A DNA stretch of 62,989 nucleotides from WLJO01 sp945889085. GTDB taxonomy: Bacteria > Actinomycetota > Acidimicrobiia > Acidimicrobiales > Ilumatobacteraceae. Position 1 is the first letter of the stretch, and every line of letters starts with the position of its first letter. A program made the position numbers and the translations under genes. Location: assembly GCA_945889085.1 (NCBI GenBank), contig CAMDBM010000012.1, positions 1-62,989 of the forward strand, in the 5' to 3' direction. This document shows positions 1 through 6,929 of the stretch, one piece after another. Under the pieces are notes generated by a model. That model had not been told where the DNA came from. It saw only the letters and a program-made list of their open reading frames with translations, and searched no databases.

Positions 1-1
1 G

Positions 2-148
2 CGGCTCGTCACGCGCGCCCGCGCCAGGATCGACATGCCCGGCGGGGTACTTCTCGAGCGCCTCGTCCTCGAACCCGGCGACGGGATCATGGTGCGCAAA
101 CAGTTGCTCAGTCTCGCCCGTCGGGTCGAGCCCCCGCCGCAGCCCTGA
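2..148 (+). CDS. C-terminal end of an unidentified protein (partial)
   Basis: The window opens inside a reading frame that gives 48 residues before a TGA at 146-148. The visible part is arginine- and leucine-rich, contains the stretch PGGVLLERLVLEPGD and ends in a proline-rich tail. No domain can be named from so little. The frame is supported only by being open to the window edge and by an ordinary gap of about 100 bp before the next gene. Confidence 0.4.
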   Translation, partial: RLVTRARARIDMPGGVLLERLVLEPGDGIMVRKQLLSLARRVEPPPQP

Positions 149-234
149 CGACCCCTGCGTTCATCCGGAAGAACAGCACGCCCCAAACCTGGAGCGGTGC
201 CCGGCAGCAACGGAACTCGTGGATACGACAGGTG

Positions 235-246
235 TACTTTTTGCGC
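235..246 (+). promoter_or_regulatory. Possible -10 box for leaderless RCC1-type gene
   Basis: TACTTT at 235-240 is followed by six bases and then the ATG at 247. There is no good Shine-Dalgarno sequence. No convincing -35 box is visible. Confidence 0.35.
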
Positions 247-2898
247 ATGCAGAGATTTCACCGCCGTTGTCTTGCTGTGCTGCTCGGAGCTGCGCTGCTC
301 GGAGCTGCGCTCCTCGGGACCGTCCTTGCCCCACCCGCCACCAGTGCGGTCTCACCGACGGCCAGCATCCCGGCCGAGCGCAGCGGCACCAAGGTGACCG
401 CCATGGCGGCCGGTCTGGCCCACACCTGCGCGCTGCTGACGAACGGGCGCGTGAAGTGCTGGGGTTTCAACGGCGCCGGACAGTTGGGGCTTGGCGACGT
501 GGCCAACCGCGCCGACGGAATGTACGAGCTCGGCGACTTCCTCCCGACCGTCGACCTTGGGACGGGTCGCAAGGTCAAGGCGATCGCAGGAGGCGATTTC
601 CACACCTGTGCGCTACTGGACAACAGCACCGTCAAGTGCTGGGGCCTGAACGACGCCGGTCAACTCGGCTACGGCGACACCAGCATCCGTGGAGACGCAC
701 CGAGCGAGATGGGCAACAACCTCCCCATCGTGAACCTCGGCACCGGACGCAAGGCCAAGTCCATCGTCGCCGGAGGAACCCACACCTGCGCGATCCTCGA
801 CAACAGCACCGTCAAGTGCTGGGGCCTGAACGACCGCGGCCAACTCGGCTACGGAGACACCAGCATCCGTGGAGATGCACCGGGCGAGATGGGCAACAGC
901 CTCCCCACCGTCAGCCTTGGCACCGGACGCAAGGCCAAGTCCATCTCCCTGGGGAAGTTTCATTCCTGCGCCGTCCTCGACAACAACACTGCGAAGTGCT
1001 GGGGTCAGAACTCGGTGGGCCAACTCGGGTACGGCGACGCCAACAATCGCGGTGACGGCGTGGGCGAGATGGGCAACAGCCTCTTAGCGGTGAGTCTTGG
1101 GACCGGACGCAAGGCCAAGTCCGTCGTCGCCGGAGGAACGCACACCTGCGCGATCCTCGACAACGGCACGGTCAAGTGTTGGGGGTTGAACATCGCCGGA
1201 CAGCTTGGCTACGGCGACACCAACGATCGCGGCGATGGCGCTAACGAGATGGGCAACAACCTCCCGACCGTCGATCTCGGAGCGGGTCGCAAGGCAACGA
1301 GCATCGATGCCGGGGCGCTCCACACCTGCGTTCGTCTCGACATTCGGACACTGAAGTGCTGGGGCAACAACGGATACGGACAGCTCGGGTACGGCGACAC
1401 CACGAGCCGAGGGGACAACGAGACCCTGTCACTGCTCGGACCAGTCGACCTCGGCACGGGTCGAAAGGCCACGTCGGTCGCTGCAGGCGACTACCACACC
1501 TGTGTCTTGCTCGACAACGGCACGATCAAGTGTTGGGGATTCAACAGCGTAGGACAGCTCGGCAACGGCGACACCACCAACCGCGGTCACATTCCCGGGA
1601 CGATGGGCGACGGCCTGCCTGCCGTCAATCTTGGGGTACGCATACGGGCGATCAGCACGGGCAGCAGCGCCGCGCACTCCTGCGCGATCCTCGAGGACAG
1701 CAGCGTGCAGTGCTGGGGCTGGAACATTGCCGGACAGCTCGGATACGGCAACACCACCAACCGCGGTGATGGGTTGGGCGAGATGGGCAACAACCTGCCT
1801 ACCGTCAACCTCGGCACTGGACGCACGGCGAAGGCGGTCGCAACCGGCGCAACGCACACCTGCGCCATCCTCGACAACGGCACGGTGAAATGTTGGGGCA
1901 GCGGTTTCTCCGGACAGCTCGGGTACGGAGACACCCTGACCCGGGGCGACGCGGGCGGCGAGATGGGCGACAGTCTCCCCACCGTCAACCTCGGCACGGG
2001 TCGCACCGCCAAGGCGATCGCTCTAGGTACCACCCGCACCTGTGCCATCCTCGACAACGGCGGTGTTAAGTGCTGGGGCCTGGGAAACTACGGCCAACTC
2101 GGCTACGGCGACTCCACCAATCGTGGTGACGGAGTGGGCGAGATGGGCGACAGTCTCCCCACGGTGAACCTTGGCACCGGGCGCAAGGCCAAGGCCATCG
2201 CCGGGGGCGACTCTCACACGTGTGCGATCCTCGACAATGGCAGCGTCAAGTGCTGGGGTTACGGCATCTCCGGACAGCTCGGGTACGGGAGCTTCGCAAA
2301 CCTCGGAGACAACCCCGGCGAGATGGGCAGCTCTCTGCCTGCTGTGAATCTCGGTACTGGCCGCAAGGCCAAGGCCATCGTCGCCGGTGGAACGCACACC
2401 TGCGCGATCCTCGACAATGGCAGCGTCAAGTGCTGGGGTTCCGGCCTCTCCGGAGTGCTCGGGTACGGCGACCAGCTCACACGTGGGACCAATCCCGACG
2501 ACATGGGGAACAATCTCCCGACCGTCGACCTCGGTACCGGGAGGAAAGCCCGCTCCCTCGCCTCGGGCCAGAACCACGTGTGCGCGATCCTCGACAACTT
2601 CACGATGAAGTGTTGGGGAGAGGGTCAATACGGACAGCTCGGCTATGGGAACAACCTCACACTCGGCGAGGGGGCTGACGAGATGGGCGACTACCTGCCA
2701 GCCGTTGCCGTGGCTGGCTCCCGACGTGTCAGCGCAATCACGGCAGGACTCAGCACCTGCGCACTGCTCGATGACGGCAGCCTGCGTTGCTGGGGAAACA
2801 ACGATTACGGGCAGCTCGGTGCCGGAGACACTCGCGACCGCGGCGATGACGCGGACGAGATGGGCATCAACCTCCGGCCCGTACCTATGACCGGCTGA
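247..2898 (+). CDS. Secreted RCC1-type beta-propeller protein, 14 repeats
   Basis: The 883-residue protein has an N-terminal signal peptide (basic start, then a hydrophobic LLGAALLGAALLG core built on a 15-bp tandem repeat at about 284-313). The rest is a continuous array of 14 RCC1/ATS1-like repeats of about 60 residues, each with a KCWG...GQLGYGD core. Fourteen repeats would suit two seven-bladed propellers. Every repeat carries a Cys pair, one in HTCA-L and one in KCWG about ten residues later, which suggests one disulfide per blade outside the cell. Secreted bacterial RCC1-repeat proteins are usually binding or surface proteins; no catalytic motif is visible. I chose the ATG at 247 because TACTTT lies six bases upstream, a leaderless pattern seen elsewhere here; a GTG at 232 is in frame. 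Ligand unknown. Confidence 0.85.
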   Translation: MQRFHRRCLAVLLGAALLGAALLGTVLAPPATSAVSPTASIPAERSGTKVTAMAAGLAHTCALLTNGRVKCWGFNGAGQLGLGDVANRADGMYELGDFLPTVDLGTGRKVKAIAGGDFHTCALLDNSTVKCWGLNDAGQLGYGDTSIRGDAPSEMGNNLPIVNLGTGRKAKSIVAGGTHTCAILDNSTVKCWGLNDRGQLGYGDTSIRGDAPGEMGNSLPTVSLGTGRKAKSISLGKFHSCAVLDNNTAKCWGQNSVGQLGYGDANNRGDGVGEMGNSLLAVSLGTGRKAKSVVAGGTHTCAILDNGTVKCWGLNIAGQLGYGDTNDRGDGANEMGNNLPTVDLGAGRKATSIDAGALHTCVRLDIRTLKCWGNNGYGQLGYGDTTSRGDNETLSLLGPVDLGTGRKATSVAAGDYHTCVLLDNGTIKCWGFNSVGQLGNGDTTNRGHIPGTMGDGLPAVNLGVRIRAISTGSSAAHSCAILEDSSVQCWGWNIAGQLGYGNTTNRGDGLGEMGNNLPTVNLGTGRTAKAVATGATHTCAILDNGTVKCWGSGFSGQLGYGDTLTRGDAGGEMGDSLPTVNLGTGRTAKAIALGTTRTCAILDNGGVKCWGLGNYGQLGYGDSTNRGDGVGEMGDSLPTVNLGTGRKAKAIAGGDSHTCAILDNGSVKCWGYGISGQLGYGSFANLGDNPGEMGSSLPAVNLGTGRKAKAIVAGGTHTCAILDNGSVKCWGSGLSGVLGYGDQLTRGTNPDDMGNNLPTVDLGTGRKARSLASGQNHVCAILDNFTMKCWGEGQYGQLGYGNNLTLGEGADEMGDYLPAVAVAGSRRVSAITAGLSTCALLDDGSLRCWGNNDYGQLGAGDTRDRGDDADEMGINLRPVPMTG

Positions 2899-2899
2899 G

Positions 2900-3181
2900 T
2901 CACTCCATCGCGCCGGACGCGAGCAGTCTGGCGAGGCGAACCTCGTCGTAATCGAGGATTCCCGTAAGGACGTCCACCGTGTGCTCGCCGAGCATCGGTC
3001 CGCGAGCCGGCACATCGGCATTCGAGCGCGAGAGCACCATGCGCGACCCCTCGATGGCCACGGTCTCCATCATCGGATGATTGAACTGACCGAAGTGGTT
3101 GCGGTGCAGCAACTGCGGGTCCACAACAGCCTCTGCGCTGTTCTGCACACCGTGACTGGGCACGGCGCCGATGTTCACCAC
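2900..3181 (-). pseudogene. Truncated 3' fragment of a family III CoA-transferase
   Basis: The reading frame encodes 93 residues, of which about the last 88 match the C-terminus of the full-length CoA-transferase at 6930-9296 (shared blocks PSHGVQNS, AVVDPQLLHRNHF, RGPMLGEHTVDVLTGIL, SGAME). At DNA level 2903-3164 aligns without gaps to 6933-7194; by hand count 34 of 262 positions differ, about 87% identity. Homology stops abruptly at about 3164. Nothing of the other roughly 700 residues is present, so it cannot be an active enzyme. The frame has stayed open and many changes are conservative. Its 5' end overlaps the last codons of the amine oxidase gene, so the fragment may have supplied that gene's stop codon. 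It lies directly behind the RCC1-type gene. Confidence 0.85.
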
Positions 3182-4683
3182 CCGGCGGAGTAGAACCGGT
3201 CCAACGACGCCAGAGCGGCGCTCAGAACCTCACCGTCGGACCGCGACGACCACGCCAGTGCTTCTGGTCCGGCCAGCAGGCCAAGCAGCACCGGGGCGTC
3301 GGCCAACTCGGCAAGGTTGTACCACTCGATGAACGAGTCATCTGCGGAGGCAACACGGGTCCACTGCTCCGTTGTCTGTCTCCACCAGGGCTTGTCCCAC
3401 CTCAGCCACACCTTGTCCAGCACGCCCATACCCATCGCATCAATGGCCGCTAGGTGTTCCGATGGCAGCTCCGGATCAAATCGGATTCCACGGGCTTTCA
3501 GCACGCCGAGCGGAACCGTCACAACGACGCGATCAGCCTGAAGAACTTCACCGTCGGAGGACACGACACTTGCACTATCAGCGAGCAGTGAGACCGTCGC
3601 TACCGACCATCCCAACCGGATGTCGAGGCCAGCAGCCAGTTCGTCCACCAGCGTTCCATAGCCGCCCAGAACCAGCAGTTCCTGGCCATTCGTTCCCTCG
3701 TCGGTGCCCCACCAAGCCGATAGACCGCTGGCGTCGACTCCGTACTCACTCGTCACCTCAGTTCGCAGGTAGTGGGCCAGCGCCGCAGCGTCAACATCGA
3801 TACCGGCTCCCGAGCGGTTGATCGCTGCAGCCAACGACATATCGACGTCCTGCGTGTCCGCCCAGCCGATCGCTGTGTCCACGGCATCCGCCGCCGAGTC
3901 CATGAAACCGTCCACCGCCATCGTGCCGTCGGCACCGAGCACAGCACCCTGGTGGTCGGAGATCACGGTAGCTACACCGAGGGACTTCAACCGCGCAAAA
4001 AGATCGTTGCCCGTGGCATCATGTACCCAGTTCGCACCCAGCTCCACCGGCAGCGGCCAGCCCTCCGGACGCGTGGTGTGGATGCGTCCACCGACGCGTC
4101 GCTGTGCTTCCAGCACCGTCACTTGGTGCCCTTCGTCAGCAAGCGCCCGCGCAGCAGTAACTCCGGCGATACCAGCGCCGATGACAACGATCCGCTCGAC
4201 GGCATCGCTCACGTCCCGCACCAGTAGTGCGGCCATTCGCCCCGAAGCAGCTGCGCCGTGCACCGTTGCCGGGTTGTCCGGGTCCAGCGCCTCACCCGCG
4301 AAGAACAACCGCCCGTTCACCGGGGTGGACAGAGTGGTCCTCAGCTTCGGTGTTGCACCGACGGGAAGATATGAGTACGACCCCAACGTGAACGGATCGG
4401 TCGACCAAGACGAGCGGATCATCCCCGCCGGAGGGGGTACGCCCTGAGAGGTCCGGACCACCGTGGAGGCCGTCGGCGCTGCGGTTGGCGCCGTAGCTGC
4501 CGTAGCTGCCGTTGAGGCTCGGAGGGGTGACGTCTCCGGGTTCGAGTCGGTGGTACCGGCCACGGTGGACACACAACCGGTCGACCCGATGTAGACGCCC
4601 ACTCCGAGTCCGGTTCGCAGCAGTGAGCGTCGACTAACGAGTTCTTTCGACACGCGGAACATAGTACGTAACTCAACATGCAT
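3175..4683 (-). CDS. Circularly permuted flavin amine oxidase with Tat-like signal
   Basis: A 502-residue FAD-dependent amine oxidase-family protein in an unusual order. After a twin-arginine-like N-terminus (SRRSLLRTG, then a hydrophobic stretch ending in STGC) and a Thr/Ala/Pro linker comes the segment that normally ends the family: SWSTDPF, GSYSYLPVGA, GRLFFAGEA and ATVHGA (about residues 92-145). Only then comes the normal N-terminal FAD site, VVIGAGIAG (about 166-174) with VLEAQ and GGRIH, followed by the substrate region, TVPLGVLK and the GMGVLDKVW lysine. The protein stops at LDRFYSAGW, exactly where the usual C-terminal segment should begin. All main cofactor motifs are therefore present but rotated. 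The ATG at 4683 has GGAG about 11 bases upstream; an ATG at 4662 is also possible. Its 3' end overlaps the truncated CoA-transferase fragment. Substrate unknown. Confidence 0.85.
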   Translation of the reverse strand: MHVELRTMFRVSKELVSRRSLLRTGLGVGVYIGSTGCVSTVAGTTDSNPETSPLRASTAATAATAPTAAPTASTVVRTSQGVPPPAGMIRSSWSTDPFTLGSYSYLPVGATPKLRTTLSTPVNGRLFFAGEALDPDNPATVHGAAASGRMAALLVRDVSDAVERIVVIGAGIAGVTAARALADEGHQVTVLEAQRRVGGRIHTTRPEGWPLPVELGANWVHDATGNDLFARLKSLGVATVISDHQGAVLGADGTMAVDGFMDSAADAVDTAIGWADTQDVDMSLAAAINRSGAGIDVDAAALAHYLRTEVTSEYGVDASGLSAWWGTDEGTNGQELLVLGGYGTLVDELAAGLDIRLGWSVATVSLLADSASVVSSDGEVLQADRVVVTVPLGVLKARGIRFDPELPSEHLAAIDAMGMGVLDKVWLRWDKPWWRQTTEQWTRVASADDSFIEWYNLAELADAPVLLGLLAGPEALAWSSRSDGEVLSAALASLDRFYSAGW

Positions 4684-4840
4684 CAGGGCATTGGCTCCGA
4701 TTCTAAACTGCGCCGCATCGTTCCTGCAGCCGGGGGAGTAACTCAACGTGACTGCTCTGGAATCCGCGCTGAATGTCTCGCACGCTGAGGCGTTAAGCGG
4801 CTTTTTCCATTCCGCGCAACGAGAACTGGGGAAACTACCA

Positions 4841-5452
4841 ATGTCGTACATCTACACCGCTGTGGTTTCGATGAAGGATCCGGATGCGTTCGCGGCCGCC
4901 GGCAAGACATGGGCCGAGCAGCGCGCTCGCACGAAGTTCGGCGCCCTCTCCTCCAGCGCTATGCAGATCGTGATGGGCGGCGAGAGTGCGGGTCTGGTGT
5001 ACGTCAACTTCGAGTACGAGACGGCGGACGCTGCGATGGCTGGCTTCGCTGCGCTCTACGCCGACAAGAAATACGTCACGTTGATCCGCGAGCAGGAGGT
5101 AAAGATTCACCGCAGGAGCCTCATGCGCGTGCAGGCTGAGTTCGGTGCAAGAGATGGCCAGTTCGCATCGATCCTTCAGCTCGGAGGCAGGCCGGTTGAT
5201 GACAAGACAACGCTCTCCAACTTCCGGGTGAACTGGGGCCACATCAAGCGGGGCGCCAACGGACTGACCGTTCTGCAGCCGGTAGCCGCCGGGCCCGTTC
5301 CGTTCTCAGGAATCGTGCTTGCGTGGACAGACTCGCTCGACGGTCTCCTCGCCGCCGCCACCAAGAACTTCGCCGACCCGAAGGTGCAAGAGCACATGGC
5401 AGCTAGCGGTAGCCACGTTCTCGGCCGCCTGCTGGCACGCCGCCTGTTCTAG
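4841..5452 (+). CDS. Conserved hypothetical protein, probable two-domain alpha/beta-barrel-like fold
   Basis: A 203-residue protein without signal peptide or membrane segment. It begins SYIYTAVVSMKDPDAF and looks like two similar halves of about 100 residues, each starting with a beta-strand and containing helical stretches such as AAMAGFAALYADKKYV and LDGLLAAATKNFADP. This resembles dimeric ferredoxin-like (antibiotic monooxygenase or NIPSNAP-type) domains, but I see no diagnostic motif and do not name the family. The ATG at 4841 follows a GGGGAAA ribosome site; an upstream in-frame GTG at 4748 would add 31 residues with no sign of conservation. It is divergent from the amine oxidase, with about 160 bp between their starts. 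Confidence 0.6.
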   Translation: MSYIYTAVVSMKDPDAFAAAGKTWAEQRARTKFGALSSSAMQIVMGGESAGLVYVNFEYETADAAMAGFAALYADKKYVTLIREQEVKIHRRSLMRVQAEFGARDGQFASILQLGGRPVDDKTTLSNFRVNWGHIKRGANGLTVLQPVAAGPVPFSGIVLAWTDSLDGLLAAATKNFADPKVQEHMAASGSHVLGRLLARRLF

Positions 5453-5701
5453 CCACACCGCACTCGCCGTCGTGCCCCCATCGCCCACCGCCTGCACCGC
5501 TTCCCGCGGACAACCAGACGAGCAACAACACCTACAACTGACGCGCCCGCGGAATTGGCCTTGGTGCTGCCGTCGGAGTTCGTCTCATCCGTGATGTCAA
5601 CCTTGCCGGCATCCTTCTGCTGAGCCGCACCGACGACGGAGGTACGATCCGAACGCGTCACGCGAGAAGCGCGAGAACCGCTCACCCCACGAGGAGCCCC
5701 C

Positions 5702-6241
5702 ATGGCCAGCCGAGCAACCCCTCCTGCCCAGCGCCTGCACCACACTGCGTACGTCACCAAGGACCAGGAAGCCACGCGCGCGTTCTATGAGGACATTCTC
5801 GGCTTCCCACTGCTCGCCACGTGGTCCGAGGCCGACGAACTGTTCGGTGCGCTCCGCGTCTACTGCCACACGTTCTTCGGTCTGGCAGACGGCAGCGCGC
5901 TCGCGTTCTTCCAGTTCGCCGACAAGGCGGATCAGGACCTCTTCGACCCCGCCCTCTTGGCCTCGCCCTTTCGCCACATTGCGCTGAAGGTTGATGCGGC
6001 AGGGCAGGCAGAACTGCAGGGGCGTCTCGCGGCGGCGAACTGGAAGCCCGAGGGGACGTACGTGCTCGAGCACGGGTACTGCCGCTCGCTGTACACCGAG
6101 GACCCGAACGGCATGCTGCTCGAGTTCACCGTCGATGTGCCGCACGCCGGCGACATTGCTGCCGATCGGGCGCAGGACGCTCACGAGACCCTGCGACGCT
6201 GGCTCGCCGGCGACCACACCAGCAACAACTCCTACCGGTAG
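5702..6241 (+). CDS. VOC (glyoxalase/dioxygenase superfamily) protein
   Basis: A 179-residue vicinal-oxygen-chelate protein. It opens with LHHTAYVTKDQEATRAFYEDILGF, the typical first beta-alpha unit carrying the first metal ligand (the His in HHTAY). The second module shows FRHIALKVD and the C-terminal metal-ligand strand DPNGMLLEFTVD with its Glu. Members include glyoxalase I, extradiol dioxygenases and fosfomycin-resistance enzymes; sequence alone does not say which. The ATG follows a strong GAGGAG site. It points tail-to-tail at a TetR regulator and lies inside the region bracketed by the duplicated CoA-transferase sequences, where an acyl or aromatic catabolic role would fit. Confidence 0.8.
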   Translation: MASRATPPAQRLHHTAYVTKDQEATRAFYEDILGFPLLATWSEADELFGALRVYCHTFFGLADGSALAFFQFADKADQDLFDPALLASPFRHIALKVDAAGQAELQGRLAAANWKPEGTYVLEHGYCRSLYTEDPNGMLLEFTVDVPHAGDIAADRAQDAHETLRRWLAGDHTSNNSYR

Positions 6242-6260
6242 CGGGCGCCGGCCGGGACAC

Positions 6261-6284
6261 CCCGCTCGGCTCTCCCGAGTCGGG
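6261..6284. terminator. Hairpin between convergent VOC and TetR genes
   Basis: CCCGCTCGG at 6261-6269 can pair with CCGAG-T-CGGG at 6275-6284, with one bulged base. It sits between two convergent stop codons 43 bp apart. There is no clear T-run, so this is a weak call. Confidence 0.35.
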
Positions 6285-6869
6285 CTACTTCCAGCCGAAC
6301 TGTTCTGCCGCATCGCCGAGATGGTTGAGCAGGTACGCGAGGAGCATTTGTACGTCGTCGGCGTCCTGCGGTGTGACCCCGTGGATCGTCGGCACGAACA
6401 CGGCCCGCGCCTGGTTGAGCAAGCCAACGATGGAGGACAGCGCGTTGGTGGCGCGTTCCGGAATGTCTGTGGCTAAGGCCGGTACGCGGCTCCGCATGAG
6501 TTCACGGAACATGTCCTGATCCGGCTCGGGCACGATCGACAGCGGATCGACACCGCTGGTAACCAGCCAGGCGATCAACCGCGAACGCATCTCGAGGTCC
6601 TCCCGAGACGCCTCCAGCGACGCCTGCGTGCCGTCGAACCCCCCGAGCCCACGAACGAGCAACTCGTGCACGACATCGATGAACAGACCATCGAGGGAAC
6701 CGAAGTGACGGCTGATCAACTGCTTGTAGAGCCCCGCCCGGTCTGCGATCTCCCGGGTGCTTACGTCGGAGAAGCGACGTTCGCGCAACAATTCGATCGT
6801 CGCATTGACCATGCGCTGGGCAGCCAGATCGCCCGGCACCCACGGTCTCACCTGACGTCTCTGGTTCAT
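6285..6869 (-). CDS. TetR/AcrR-family transcriptional regulator (copy 1)
   Basis: A 194-residue regulator. The N-terminal helix-turn-helix is clear (ATIELLRERRFSDVSTREIADRAGLYKQLISRHFGSLDGLF, about residues 22-63) and is followed by an all-helical ligand domain. It is about 77% identical by hand alignment to the second TetR at 11560-12156, including the rare LYKQLI recognition helix where most relatives have LYRHF-type sequences. The two probably bind similar operators. The start ATG has a GAGGAAG site. It lies just downstream of the CoA-transferase (60 bp) on the same strand and could regulate that gene or the neighbouring VOC gene; no ligand can be predicted. Confidence 0.9.
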   Translation of the reverse strand: MNQRRQVRPWVPGDLAAQRMVNATIELLRERRFSDVSTREIADRAGLYKQLISRHFGSLDGLFIDVVHELLVRGLGGFDGTQASLEASREDLEMRSRLIAWLVTSGVDPLSIVPEPDQDMFRELMRSRVPALATDIPERATNALSSIVGLLNQARAVFVPTIHGVTPQDADDVQMLLAYLLNHLGDAAEQFGWK

Positions 6870-6929
6870 CGTCGTTGTCTTCCTCGCCTGATTTTCCCGA
6901 GACTAGCAAGCCAGAGGGCACACCCTTAC

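Noticed and set aside
5453..5701. Minus-strand frame with a natural-looking stretch (DAGKVDITDETNSDG) in the gap before the VOC gene
   Set aside because: No start signal, no family, and the flanking residues are Arg-rich; could be a gene remnant but too weak to call.
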